64,000 nucleotides of DNA from contig NZ_LIYH01000008.1 in NCBI RefSeq assembly GCF_001905885.1, positions 248,001 through 312,000 of the forward strand, read 5' to 3'. A model generated the notes under the pieces. It made no database searches. It saw only the letters and a program-made list of their open reading frames with translations, and had not been told where the DNA came from. Each line of letters starts with the position of its first letter. The first letter of the stretch is position 1. This document shows, one piece after another, positions 1-7,951 of the stretch. A program made the position numbers and the translations under genes. The DNA comes from Streptomyces sp. CB03234. GTDB lineage: Bacteria; Actinomycetota; Actinomycetes; Streptomycetales; Streptomycetaceae.

Positions 1-942
1 GCCGGCGGGGCCGACGATGGCGCGTCCGGGCTCGATGAGCAGGCGGGGTACGGGCAGGCGGGCGGCGGCGCAGCCGTCCGCGAGGGCGGCGAGGACCGTG
101 CGGGCGAGTGCGGTGATGTCGAGGGCCCGTTCGCCGGGCCGGTAGGCGACGGCGTGGCCGCCGCCCAGGTCGAGCTCGGGCAGGACGACGCCGTGGGAGT
201 CGCGGACGCGTGCCATCAGCCCGACCAGGCGGCGCACGGCCGTGGCGTACGGCTTGGCGGAGGCGATCTGCGAGCCGAGGTGGCAGTGGAGGCCGGTCAG
301 TTCGAGCTGCGGCCGGTCCAGGACGCGGGCGATGGCGTGCTGGGCCGACCCGTCGCTGATGGACAGGCCGAACTTCTGGTCCTCGGTGCCGGTGCGGATC
401 TTGTCGTGGCCGCCCGCGCTGACACCGGGCACCACCCGGACCATCACCTTCTGGTGTCCGTGGGGGCCCAGAGCGGCGGCTAGGCGGGCGATTTCGGACG
501 GGCTGTCGATGACGACGCGTCCGACGCCGAGCCGCAGCGCGGTGTCCAGGTCGCGCGGCGATTTGGCGTTGCCGTGCAGCACGATGTTCTCGGGCGGGAA
601 GCCGGCGGTGACCGCGAGCTCGAGCTCGCCCGCGGAGCACACGTCGAGGCCGAGGCCCTCGTCGTCGGCCCAGTGCACCATGGCGCGGGACAGGAAAGCC
701 TTGGCGGCGTAGAACACCTCGGCGCCGGGAAAGGCGTGCCGGTAGGCGCGGCACCGGGCGCGTACCTCCTCCTCGTCCAGGACGTAGGCGGGCGTGTCGA
801 ACCGGTCGGCTATCGCGGCGAGCGGAACGCCGCCCACCGACAGGTCGCCGTCGGCCAGCCGCCCTGTCGAGGCGGGCCAGAGGGAGAGGCCGTCCTCGTC
901 GGGCGTCGCCGTGCCGGCCGCGGGGGTGTGGAGCGTGGTCAT
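1..942 (-). CDS. lysA: Diaminopimelate decarboxylase-type PLP enzyme (3' end cut by window)
   Basis: Fold-type III PLP decarboxylase. The 314 visible codons begin MTTLHTPAAG at 942, with a GAAAGGA ribosome site just upstream. The PLP lysine is K81 in FYAAKAF; the substrate/PLP motifs HCHLGSQI and EPGRAIVG follow, the latter at the window edge. The family is usually 430-470 residues, so about a third, including the C-terminal beta domain with the catalytic Cys, lies outside. LysA converts meso-diaminopimelate to lysine in the cytosol. Streptomyces often carry a second, non-housekeeping copy near specialised genes, so this could be an accessory decarboxylase; ornithine/arginine decarboxylases of the same fold are the alternative. 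Confidence 0.85.
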   Translation of the reverse strand, partial: MTTLHTPAAGTATPDEDGLSLWPASTGRLADGDLSVGGVPLAAIADRFDTPAYVLDEEEVRARCRAYRHAFPGAEVFYAAKAFLSRAMVHWADDEGLGLDVCSAGELELAVTAGFPPENIVLHGNAKSPRDLDTALRLGVGRVVIDSPSEIARLAAALGPHGHQKVMVRVVPGVSAGGHDKIRTGTEDQKFGLSISDGSAQHAIARVLDRPQLELTGLHCHLGSQIASAKPYATAVRRLVGLMARVRDSHGVVLPELDLGGGHAVAYRPGERALDITALARTVLAALADGCAAARLPVPRLLIEPGRAIVGPAG

Positions 943-953
943 GGGCGGTCCTT

Positions 954-1325
954 TCAGCCGGTCGGCAGGCAACCGGCTCGCGGGAGCCCGGCCTGTGGGA
1001 GCCCGGTTCGCGGGGGCATGGGGGCGGGTACGGCGATCGCGGCGGGTGCGGTGAACCGGGGGTCCACGGTGACCGTGGTGACGCCCAGGGGTGCGGTGAG
1101 CGTCCGCAGTGCGGGGTGGGCGAGCCGGATCCACGCCTGGTGCGGTCCGAGCGCGGTGGTGAGCCGGTGCTCGGTGGTGAAGCAGACGGCGGTGCGGCTA
1201 CCGGGCGGAGTGCGGAACAGCCGTACCGCACAGCCCAGAGGCCCCGGCCGGACGGGAACGTACAGCGGTCCGGCCGGGGCGGGTTCTGAAGGCTCCGGAT
1301 CGTCACCGCACGGGAGCTGCGCCAT
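954..1325 (-). CDS. SAV_915-like small protein
   Basis: 123 residues from ATG at 1325 (MAQLPCGDD), chosen because GGAGG lies five bases upstream; a longer open frame further upstream has no ribosome site. The core pattern (FRTPPGSRTAVCFTTEHRL, then ALGPHQAWIRLAHPALRTL, then PLGVTTVTVDP) matches the small Streptomyces proteins called SAV_915/SseB-like, which have no known biochemical role. The last 25 residues are a Pro/Gly/Arg-rich repeat (GLPQAGLPRAG). It ends 12 bases before the lysA-type start on the same strand, so the two are probably cotranscribed. Confidence 0.7.
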   Translation of the reverse strand: MAQLPCGDDPEPSEPAPAGPLYVPVRPGPLGCAVRLFRTPPGSRTAVCFTTEHRLTTALGPHQAWIRLAHPALRTLTAPLGVTTVTVDPRFTAPAAIAVPAPMPPRTGLPQAGLPRAGCLPTG

Positions 1326-1399
1326 GGGTCCTCCTGGAGGGTCCTCGAAAGGAGAGAGACCCCGACGATATGCCCGGGCGGCGCGGTCGGGAGTGCGTC

Positions 1400-1452
1400 G
1401 TTGACGCCATGCTGACGGGGCGGCGGCGGGTGTTGACGCCGTCCTGACGGGG
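1400..1452. repeat. Pair of 21-bp direct repeats upstream of the acetyltransferase gene
   Basis: Two 21-base copies at 1400-1420 and 1432-1452 differ at only two positions; both begin GTTGACGCC and end CTGACGGGG, and start 32 bases apart (about three helical turns). They sit between the divergent genes starting at 1325 and 1518, which suggests tandem binding sites for a regulator or duplicated -35 regions. Confidence 0.5.
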
Positions 1453-1505
1453 GGTGGCGGCCGGGTTGGCTGTTTCTGTGGGCCGACGCGACCCGTGGAA
1501 GCCTC

Positions 1506-1511
1506 TACGAT
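1506..1511 (+). promoter_or_regulatory. -10 hexamer giving a probable leaderless mRNA
   Basis: TACGAT lies six bases before the ATG at 1518. A transcription start seven or so bases after a -10 would fall on the start codon, and there is no purine-rich ribosome site between them. Leaderless messages are common in Streptomyces, including aminoglycoside resistance genes. No convincing -35 is seen at the expected spacing. Confidence 0.45.
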
Positions 1512-1517
1512 GGGCCG

Positions 1518-2324
1518 ATGTCTTTGACCGGGACCGGGCTCCATACGGAGCGTCAGCTCACCCGGCAGCTCGCCGAGCTGGGCGTCGAGCCGGGCGGGTT
1601 CCTGCTGGTGCACGCGTCCTTACGGGCGGTGGGGGCCGTGGTGGGCGGTGGCGAGGCGGTGCTGCGCGCGGTGCGGGGCGCGCTCGGGCCGGACGGCACC
1701 GTGGTGGTCCCGGCGTTCACGGCGCGCAATTCGGACACCTCCCCGGCCCACCGGGAGCGGGTGCGCGGGCTCGGTGAGGCGGAGCGGGCGGCCGTGCGCG
1801 CGGCGATGCCGCCGTACGACGCGGACACGATGCCGTGCGACGACGGGATCGGGGTGCTGCCCGAGATCGTCCGCAGGCAGCCGGGCGCGGTGCGCAGCGC
1901 GCACCCGCAGACCTCGTTCGCCGCCCTGGGGCCGCACGCCGAGAAGGTCGTCTCCGGCCATCGTCAGGACTGCCATCTCGGCGAGGACTCGCCGCTCGCG
2001 CGGCTGTACGACCTCCGTGCGCAGATCCTGTTGCTGGGGGCGGGTTTCGCGAGCTGTACCGCGTTCCATCTCGGCGAGTACCGGGTGGCCGGGCCGCCGC
2101 GCCGTACGTACCGCTGTGTGGTGCGGGCCGGTGGGGTGCGGCGGTGGTGGGAGTACGAGGACGTCGCGCTGGACGACGGCGACTTCGCCGAGCTGGGCGC
2201 GGACCTGGAGCGGTACGCCGGTGGTTCGGTACGGACGGGTGTGGTGGGGTCGGCGCGCTGCCGGCTCGTGGGCATGGCCGACGCGGTGGACTTCGCGCGG
2301 CTGTGGCTGGCGCGCAACCGGTGA
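1518..2324 (+). CDS. Aminoglycoside N(3)-acetyltransferase family protein
   Basis: 268 residues, the normal size for the AAC(3) family, which acetylates the 3-amino group of deoxystreptamine aminoglycosides using acetyl-CoA in the cytosol. Visible family features are the N-terminal VHASLRAVG block, the GALGPDGTVVVPAF strand, SAHPQTSFAALGPHA and the C-terminal LLLGAGFASCTAFHLGEY. Codon 35 (1620-1622) is a TTA leucine, so translation should depend on the bldA tRNA and be tied to development. Many Streptomyces carry such genes without an obvious aminoglycoside cluster, and none is visible here; the true substrate could be another amine. Confidence 0.82.
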   Translation: MSLTGTGLHTERQLTRQLAELGVEPGGFLLVHASLRAVGAVVGGGEAVLRAVRGALGPDGTVVVPAFTARNSDTSPAHRERVRGLGEAERAAVRAAMPPYDADTMPCDDGIGVLPEIVRRQPGAVRSAHPQTSFAALGPHAEKVVSGHRQDCHLGEDSPLARLYDLRAQILLLGAGFASCTAFHLGEYRVAGPPRRTYRCVVRAGGVRRWWEYEDVALDDGDFAELGADLERYAGGSVRTGVVGSARCRLVGMADAVDFARLWLARNR

Positions 2325-2364
2325 TGCAACCCGGTCGCAACGTCCGGTGTGGTTCTCCTGGGGG

Positions 2365-2730
2365 ATGGTGACGAGGAATCAGTATCCGTGCGTGGAGTTG
2401 ACGCCGGCGGCCGCCGAGCTGGTGCGGCAGCTGCGCGCGGCCCATGGTCCGCTGATGTTCCACCAGTCGGGTGGCTGCTGCGACGGCAGCGCGCCCATGT
2501 GTTTTCCGGCCGGGGAGTTCCGTACGGGTGACGCCGACGTGCTGCTGGAGTCGCTCACCGTGGAGGGGGTGGCGGAGCCGGTCGGGTTCTGGATGTCGAA
2601 GGCCCAGTACGAGGTGTGGCGCCACACCCGGCTGATCGTGGACGTGGTGGAGGGGCGGGGCAGCGGGTTCTCCCTGGAGGCCCCGAATGGCGTACGTTTC
2701 CTCATCCGTTCGCGACTGGCCGGTTCGTAG
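2365..2730 (+). CDS. DUF779 protein
   Basis: 121 residues starting ATGGTGACGAGG at 2365 after a CTGGGGG stretch. It has the DUF779 pattern: LVRQLRAAHGPLMFHQSGGCC, then CFPAGEF, VEPVGFWMSKAQYE and GSGFSLEAPNGVRFL. Three clustered cysteines (GGCCDGSAPMC) suggest metal binding or redox activity. DUF779 genes usually sit beside an aldehyde dehydrogenase and are called acetaldehyde-dehydrogenase-associated; no such dehydrogenase is adjacent here, so the partner, if any, is elsewhere. Function unknown. Confidence 0.8.
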   Translation: MVTRNQYPCVELTPAAAELVRQLRAAHGPLMFHQSGGCCDGSAPMCFPAGEFRTGDADVLLESLTVEGVAEPVGFWMSKAQYEVWRHTRLIVDVVEGRGSGFSLEAPNGVRFLIRSRLAGS

Positions 2731-2742
2731 GAGGCCCCGGCC

Positions 2743-2775
2743 GGGCAACTCTTCCGAGACCTGTGGGAGTTGCCC
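2743..2775. terminator. Inverted repeat after the DUF779 gene
   Basis: GGGCAACTC (2743-2751) and GAGTTGCCC (2767-2775) form a perfect 9-bp stem around a 15-base loop. It starts 12 bases after the DUF779 stop and ends just before the next gene, so it may be a terminator or an operator for the glycosidase gene. Confidence 0.5.
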
Positions 2776-2798
2776 TTGACCCTGGGGGGACTGTGACC

Positions 2799-4034
2799 GT
2801 GCCGCGTGGCCGTGCGTTTCTGATGCTCGTTCTGGCGTCCCTCCTGGGCGCCTCCTTGGCGGGCGCTCCGCCCGCCGCTCCGGCACCCTCCTGGCAGCGG
2901 GTCACGGCCGGGGTCGAGTACCGGTGGTTCGACATCCGGTCCTCGCGCGGCACGGCGCGGGCCCATCTGCTCTCGGTGGACCTGAGCAACGCGCGCGTGT
3001 CGATGGGTCTGCTGTATCCGGGGGTGGTCGCGGCGCGCTCCCCGCTGTCCACACTCGCCGACAACGCCGGCGCGGTGGGCGGCGTCAACGGTGACTTCTT
3101 CCACCTGTCGGAGAGCCAGCACCCGGGCGTCGAGGCGACCGGTGCGCCGGTCGGCCCCGCCGTCGCGGACGGACGCGCCCTGAAGGCCGCCGTGCCGAAC
3201 GGGCAGCGCTTCGGGCCCGCCCTGCCGCCCGGTACGAACACCCGCCAGGTGCTGGGCGTGAGCGAGGACGGTACGGCCCGGATCGGCGAGCTGGCGCTGG
3301 ACGGGACGGTGTCGTCGACGCAGGGCGAGCTGCCGCTGGGCGGGCTGAACCAGTACGCCCTGCCGGTGGATTCGGTCGGGGTGTTCACCAAGGACTGGGG
3401 CGCCGCCTCACGCAAGCGCGCCACCTGTGGCACGGACACACAGCGGGACGCGCCGTGCAGCACCGAGACGTACGAGGTGACGGTGCGCGGTGGCAAGGTC
3501 GTCGCGGTGGCGGACACACCGGGGCGGGGCGCGATCGAGCCGGGCACCGAGGTTCTGGTGGGGCGGGAGGCGGGGGCGCGGGAGCTGCGGAAGATGGCCG
3601 TCGGTGACCAGGTGAAGGTCACGTACGCGCTCGTCGCGGACGGTCAGGGCGCCGTGGGGGGCGCGTACCGCTTCGCCGTGGGCGGCTATCCGGTGCTGCG
3701 CGGTGGGGAGCCGCTGAGCGGGATGGACAAGGTGACGCCGGCGGTGCGCACGGCGGCGGGCATCCGGGACGGCGGGCAGCGGCTGCTGCTGCTGGCGCTG
3801 GACGGGTCACCGGGGTTCCGCAGCGGGCTGACCGTCGTCGAAGTGGCGAACGCGATGCGGGACCTGGGCGCGTCGGACGCCGTCAACCTGGACGGCGGCG
3901 GGTCCTCCACGCTGGTGGCCCGGGAGGGCGGCGCGGCGAAGGTGAGCGTGCTGAACCATCCCAGCGGCGGCGTCCAGCGTGCCGTACCGAACGGCATCGG
4001 GGTCTTCGTACGGGGAGAGGACAACAAGCCCTGA
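2799..4034 (+). CDS. Secreted phosphodiester glycosidase (NAGPA-domain) protein
   Basis: 411 residues. GTG at 2799 is preferred over the in-frame GTG at 2793 because it is properly spaced from the GGGGGGA ribosome site. The N-terminus (PRGRAFLMLVLASLLGASLAG) is a signal peptide with an APPAAPAP-type cleavage zone, so the protein acts outside the cell. The C-terminal half carries the NAGPA/DUF2233 signature: GGVNGDFFH, then RTAAGIRDGGQRLLLLALDG, the LGASDAVNLDGGGSSTLV block and VPNGIGVFV. This family hydrolyses sugar-phosphodiester linkages such as GlcNAc-1-phosphate diesters and occurs in cell-wall and exopolysaccharide turnover. The actual substrate is not deducible. Confidence 0.83.
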   Translation: MPRGRAFLMLVLASLLGASLAGAPPAAPAPSWQRVTAGVEYRWFDIRSSRGTARAHLLSVDLSNARVSMGLLYPGVVAARSPLSTLADNAGAVGGVNGDFFHLSESQHPGVEATGAPVGPAVADGRALKAAVPNGQRFGPALPPGTNTRQVLGVSEDGTARIGELALDGTVSSTQGELPLGGLNQYALPVDSVGVFTKDWGAASRKRATCGTDTQRDAPCSTETYEVTVRGGKVVAVADTPGRGAIEPGTEVLVGREAGARELRKMAVGDQVKVTYALVADGQGAVGGAYRFAVGGYPVLRGGEPLSGMDKVTPAVRTAAGIRDGGQRLLLLALDGSPGFRSGLTVVEVANAMRDLGASDAVNLDGGGSSTLVAREGGAAKVSVLNHPSGGVQRAVPNGIGVFVRGEDNKP

Positions 4035-4036
4035 GG

Positions 4037-4231
4037 CTAGGGCTTGAGGCTGCTGACGACGTCGGCCGTGGCGGAGACGCCGTTGTAGATGGTGGGCGCC
4101 AGGCTGGTGCTCGCGAGGAAGAACCCGAGCAGGCCGCACACCAGCGCATGGGAGATCTTCAGTCCGCCGTTGCGCAGGAAGATCACCGCCAGGATCAGCA
4201 GAAGCAGCACCACGGAGATGGATACGGCCAT
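4037..4231 (-). CDS. Small two-helix membrane protein
   Basis: 64 residues starting MAVSISVVL at 4231, with GGAGG eight bases upstream. Hydrophobic stretches at residues 3-19 and 28-48, separated by LRNGGLK, predict a helical hairpin. It looks like small conserved Streptomyces membrane proteins of unknown function, some found near plasmid-transfer genes, but no transfer genes are present here. It converges tail to tail with the glycosidase gene, leaving only two bases between the stops. Confidence 0.65.
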   Translation of the reverse strand: MAVSISVVLLLLILAVIFLRNGGLKISHALVCGLLGFFLASTSLAPTIYNGVSATADVVSSLKP

Positions 4232-4356
4232 GTGTCGCCCTCCTCGGCCAGTCGCCGCACCCGCTGTGCGGCATTCGGCGGCCAGTCTGGCGGAGCGGAG
4301 GCGCCGTCCGGACGTACGGCGTGTCGGCCGAACGGGTATTACCTGGCGGTGACCCG

Positions 4357-5313
4357 TTACTCGTCGTGGGTCCGGAGGAAGCGGGCGAGACCGGCGAGGT
4401 CGTCGGTGCCCAGGTGGTCGACGCGGGCGGCGAGGAGTTCGGCCCAGACGGCGTCGCGGGCGGGCCCGGGCGCGTCGGGCGTGGCCCAGAACCGTACGCG
4501 GCGGCCCTCGCGGTGCGCGGTGGCGACGAGCGCGCGGAGCCTGGCGCGCTCGGCGTCGGGGAAGGGACCGGCGCCCTGCCAGCTGAAGCTGTGCGTCCAG
4601 TTGGAGCTGACCAGCGGGATGAGGGAGGCCGGGGCGGCGGTGCCGAGGTCGTCGAGGCGGCCGTCGTAGAAGGCGTACCGGACGCGCTGGAGCTCCATGG
4701 GCGCCCGGGCCGCGCGGTCCCCGGAGATCACGGGCGTGACCGCGCCGAGCCGGACCCTGCCGTCCGCGCAGGTGCTCAGCACCCGCCGGTAGCGGGCCAG
4801 TTGGCGGTGGAGTTCGCGGTACGCGGCGGCCCCGTCGGCCTTGATGTCGATGAGCAGTTGCACGGGCCGGCGGTGACCGGCGTACACCGTGCCGTGGTGG
4901 GCCTTCACGCGGGCCGCCAGCGGGTCGAGGTAGAGGGAGCGCAGGGTGCGGGCGGGGTCGAGCTGTGCGGGCTCGTGGGCGACGAGGAGTTCGCCGTCGA
5001 CGAGGAATATGTCGGCCTCGATGCTGGTGAAGCCGTGCGACAGGGCGTCGTACAGGGGCCGCCGGTGCAGGTAGTCGTTGTGCGCGTGGGCACGGCGGAG
5101 GGGGCGTACGGGCTCGGGGTGTACGGGCGCGGCGTGTACGGCGGCGGGGTGCGTGGGCGTGGGGTGCGTGGGCGTGGGGTGCACGCGGGTTGGGTGCGTG
5201 GGCGTGGGGTGCACGGGCGCCGGATGCGCGGCCGCCCGTTGGACCGGCAGTGCGAGGGTGGTGGCCGCGGTGGCGAGGGTGACGACGGCGGAACGGCGGG
5301 ACAGCGGTGCCAC
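4357..5313 (-). CDS. Secreted glycerophosphodiester phosphodiesterase / PI-PLC-like protein
   Basis: 318 residues from GTG at 5313 (VAPLSRRSAVVTLATAATT), preceded by GGAGG. The N-terminus has a Tat-like SRR signal. It is followed by an unusual linker at about residues 28-66 of repeated His-Pro-Thr/Val units. The catalytic part begins RRAHAHNDYLH and continues SIEADIFLVDGELLVAHEP, the HD/ExD metal-site pattern of the TIM-barrel phosphodiesterase superfamily, which cleaves glycerophosphodiesters or phosphoinositides. The TAA stop lies in a weak inverted repeat (4331-4337 with 4352-4358) that may help termination. The exact substrate is unclear. Confidence 0.78.
   Translation of the reverse strand: MAPLSRRSAVVTLATAATTLALPVQRAAAHPAPVHPTPTHPTRVHPTPTHPTPTHPAAVHAAPVHPEPVRPLRRAHAHNDYLHRRPLYDALSHGFTSIEADIFLVDGELLVAHEPAQLDPARTLRSLYLDPLAARVKAHHGTVYAGHRRPVQLLIDIKADGAAAYRELHRQLARYRRVLSTCADGRVRLGAVTPVISGDRAARAPMELQRVRYAFYDGRLDDLGTAAPASLIPLVSSNWTHSFSWQGAGPFPDAERARLRALVATAHREGRRVRFWATPDAPGPARDAVWAELLAARVDHLGTDDLAGLARFLRTHDE
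5130..5222 (-). repeat. Short tandem repeat encoding the His-Pro linker
   Basis: A degenerate array of roughly 15-base units (core GTGGGCGTGGGGTGC on the plus strand) codes for the HPT-P-THPT repeat of the preceding enzyme. Copy number could vary by slippage between strains. Confidence 0.7.
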
Positions 5314-5376
5314 GGAGGCCTCCGGGGGACGAGGGGCGGAGGGACGGGACCGAGTATGGCGGCCCCGCCCCTCCGA

Positions 5377-5459
5377 CCGCTGAGCCCGTACGCGGAGTTG
5401 GCCGGTACGTGGCCGCCGCGTCCCTCCTGGTCCGCCTCGCGGGCACACGGGCTCAGCGG
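5377..5459. terminator. 13-bp perfect inverted repeat with a long loop
   Basis: CCGCTGAGCCCGT at 5377-5389 pairs perfectly with ACGGGCTCAGCGG at 5447-5459 around a 57-base loop. The right arm overlaps the TGA stop of the ANTAR-GAF gene (5453). It could end that transcript or bind a regulator ahead of the phosphodiesterase gene. Confidence 0.4.
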
Positions 5460-6319
5460 CGGCGGGCCCTCGTCATGTCCGGGTGGCGCGCCGCGTGGTG
5501 CAGGTGCTCGAGCGCGTCGAGGACGACCGTACGGTCGTACCAGGCCAGCCAGCGGCCGACCTCGCGGCCCGTGTGCTCAAGGGCCCTGCGCTGCGCGGCG
5601 TGGAGGTCCTGGATGGGCCGCTCGAAATGGGCGGAGACCATGCCGACGCAACGCCCGCCGCTGATCAGCGGCACGCTGTGGGCGGAACGGCTGCCCGCCT
5701 CCAGGATCGCCCGGCGGGCGTCCTCGGTGAACACCGGGTCCGTGGCGACGTCGCGCACGGTGACCTGCTGCATGTCCTTGGCCGCCTGCGCGCAGGCCGT
5801 TCCCTCGTCGCCGACGAAGTCGAAGAAGTCCACGAAGTCCTCGCTGAGCCCCGCGTGCTTCTCCAGCCACAGCCCGCCCGCCGCGTGGTCCCCGACCTGC
5901 ACATTGCCCATGTGCGTGGAGGTGACGGCCAGCGTCTGGGACAGGACCGCACCGAGCACGGCGCCCCGGTGCGCGCGGGAGGCGTCGTCGATGGCGAGCG
6001 AGTCCAGGGCGGGGGCAGGGTGCCTCACCCGGCCCGGGAACCACTGGTCCGCCCGGTCGTCGGGCCGCTCGAGGCGGACGACGGCGCCGGCGAGGGTGCG
6101 CAGCCTCACGTTGAAGCGTTGTGAGGCGTGCTGCAACAGGGCGAAGGCGGCTTCGGCGTCCGCCAGGCGGTAACGCTCCCGCAGGATGCCCTGCGCCTCC
6201 GCGATGAGAGGACGGTTACGGGCCTGGGCCCTGAGGTGACGTACCTGGTCACGGAGGTGCGCCAGGTCGTCCCGTGCGTCGTCGGTGTCCCACGCACCGC
6301 CCTTGAACGTCTCGGTCAT
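5453..6319 (-). CDS. ANTAR-GAF regulatory protein
   Basis: 288 residues from ATG at 6319 (MTETFKGGAWD). GTG at 6352 would add 11 residues, and neither start has a strong ribosome site. Residues about 15-85 (LAHLRDQVRHLRAQ through RPLIAEAQGILRERYRL and AFALLQHASQRFNV) match an ANTAR RNA-binding helical bundle, including the AQGIL core. Residues about 115-280 look like a GAF sensor (VGDEGTACAQAAKDMQQVTV, RSAHSVPLISGGRCVGMVSAHF). The usual order is GAF then ANTAR; here it is reversed. ANTAR proteins act as antiterminators on nascent RNA. No partner RNA hairpin pair was identified. Confidence 0.75.
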   Translation of the reverse strand: MTETFKGGAWDTDDARDDLAHLRDQVRHLRAQARNRPLIAEAQGILRERYRLADAEAAFALLQHASQRFNVRLRTLAGAVVRLERPDDRADQWFPGRVRHPAPALDSLAIDDASRAHRGAVLGAVLSQTLAVTSTHMGNVQVGDHAAGGLWLEKHAGLSEDFVDFFDFVGDEGTACAQAAKDMQQVTVRDVATDPVFTEDARRAILEAGSRSAHSVPLISGGRCVGMVSAHFERPIQDLHAAQRRALEHTGREVGRWLAWYDRTVVLDALEHLHHAARHPDMTRARRR

Positions 6320-6348
6320 ACGGTGGCGCCTGCCCGCATCGTCGCAGG

Positions 6349-7014
6349 TCACACTCGTTCAGACGTGCAGTCGGACCATTCACTCGTTCGATCGCACCAG
6401 CGCTCCAGCAGGACGCGGTCGTGGCCGACGGCGAGGAGGCCCGCGCCGTGGTCGCGGCGGTACGTCTCGACCACGGCGACCAGCGCGGCGGTCGTCGAGG
6501 CGTCGAGCATCGCGGTCATCTCGTCGCACACCAGCCAGCGCGGGCGCAGCACGAGAGCGCGGGCGAGGCAGGCGCGCTGGAGTTGGCCGTCGCTGACCTC
6601 GTGCGGGCGGCGGCCGAGGAGGTCGTGGGTGAGGCCGACCGTCCGGGCCAGGTCGGCCACCCGGGCCGCCGCCTCCTGGCGGCGGCCGGTCGCCCGCAGC
6701 GGCTCGGCGATCAGGTCGCGCAGCCGCAGCCGCGGGTCGGCGGACATGCGGGGCTGCTGGAAGACGACGCCGATCGCGGTGCGCAGGTGCCGGGGGGCGC
6801 GGTGGCGCCAGCCGCGTACCTCCTCGCCGTCCACCACGACGCGGCCGGCGTCCGGCCGGTGCAGCAGGGCGGCGACCCGCGCGAGGGTGGACTTGCCGCA
6901 GCCGCTGGGGCCGAGCAGGCCGACGGCCTCGCCGGGCTGGACGGTCAGGGACGCGGCGCGGAAGACGGGGCTGCGCGGGTCGTATCCGGCGGTGATGGCG
7001 TCGAGTTCAAGCAC
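6349..7014 (-). CDS. nikE: Nickel/peptide ABC importer ATPase, NikE-like
   Basis: 221-residue ATP-binding subunit: Walker A GPSGCGKST at about residues 34-42, Q-loop VVFQQPRM, signature SDGQLQRACLARAL, Walker B WLVCDEMTAML and H-loop VGHD. It overlaps the upstream ATPase gene by eight bases and is the last gene of a five-gene importer operon. The signature starts SDGQ instead of SGGQ, a mild change. The order SBP-permease-permease-ATPase-ATPase plus a Nur-type operator points to nickel; a peptide transporter (DppF) is the alternative. Confidence 0.8.
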   Translation of the reverse strand: MLELDAITAGYDPRSPVFRAASLTVQPGEAVGLLGPSGCGKSTLARVAALLHRPDAGRVVVDGEEVRGWRHRAPRHLRTAIGVVFQQPRMSADPRLRLRDLIAEPLRATGRRQEAAARVADLARTVGLTHDLLGRRPHEVSDGQLQRACLARALVLRPRWLVCDEMTAMLDASTTAALVAVVETYRRDHGAGLLAVGHDRVLLERWCDRTSEWSDCTSERV

Positions 7015-7951
7015 GGACCGTCTCCTCGCTGTGGTGGCAGGCGAGGCCGCCCTCGAAGCGCGGCACCACCGCGCAGGCGTCGCTCGCCCGGTCGCAGCGC
7101 GCGGCGAAGGCGCAGCCGTCCGGCAGGTCGCCGAGTTCGGGGGGCATGCCCGGGATGGGGGTGAAGTCCCGTTCCGGGAGGGCAGCGAGCAGGCCTCGGG
7201 CGTAGGGGTGGCGGGGGCCCGGGTCGCCGAAGAAGCGGTCGGCGCCGGCCAGTTCGACGATCCGGCCGGCGTACATGACGGCGACGCGGTCGGCGATGCG
7301 CTCGGCGGCCGCCAGGTCGTGGGTGATCATCAGCAGGGCCCGGCCGTCGTCGGCGTGGCGGCGCAGTTCGTCGGCCGTGCGGTCGACGAGGTCGCGGTCG
7401 AGGCCGGTGGTCGGCTCGTCGGCGAGCAGCAGCGGGGCGTCGCCGATGAGGGCGAGGGCGGTGGCGGCGCGCTGGGCCTGGCCGCCGGACAGTTCGTGCG
7501 GGTAGTGGTCGAGCAGGCCGGGCGGGAAGGCGGCCCGTTCGGCGGCGGCCACCGCCGCGTCGCGCAGCTCCGCCCGGGGCGTTCCGGCCAGCTCGCGCAG
7601 CGTCTCCTCCACGTGCGCGCGCACGGTGCGTACGGGGGTGAGGTGGGCGGCCGGGGACTGCGGGACCAGTCCGACGCGCCGCCCTCGTACCGTACGGGCG
7701 AGGGTGCGCTCGTCGGCCGCGAGGAGGTCGACGCCGTCGATCACGGCCGTACCGGCGGTCTGGGCGTTGCCGGGCAGGAGGCCGAGCAGCGCGGAGGCGA
7801 GGACCGATTTGCCGCAGCCGCTCTCGCCCACGAGGGCGAGGCACTCCCCCGCCGCGAGGTCGAAGCTCACGCCGGTGACGGCGGCGATGTGGCGGCCGCT
7901 GCGCATCCGGAAGCGTACGGAGAGGTCGCGCACGGAGAGCACCGGGCTCAT
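7007..7951 (-). CDS. nikD: Nickel/peptide ABC importer ATPase, NikD-like
   Basis: 314 residues from ATG at 7951, overlapping the permease stop (ATGA coupling). Walker A is GESGCGKSV, signature LSGGQAQRAATAL, Walker B LLLADEPTTGLD and H-loop ITHD. The C-terminal extension CAFAARCDRASDACAVV with clustered cysteines is typical of the longer ATPase of dipeptide/nickel importers. It powers uptake as a heterodimer with NikE at the membrane. Confidence 0.83.
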   Translation of the reverse strand: MSPVLSVRDLSVRFRMRSGRHIAAVTGVSFDLAAGECLALVGESGCGKSVLASALLGLLPGNAQTAGTAVIDGVDLLAADERTLARTVRGRRVGLVPQSPAAHLTPVRTVRAHVEETLRELAGTPRAELRDAAVAAAERAAFPPGLLDHYPHELSGGQAQRAATALALIGDAPLLLADEPTTGLDRDLVDRTADELRRHADDGRALLMITHDLAAAERIADRVAVMYAGRIVELAGADRFFGDPGPRHPYARGLLAALPERDFTPIPGMPPELGDLPDGCAFAARCDRASDACAVVPRFEGGLACHHSEETVRA

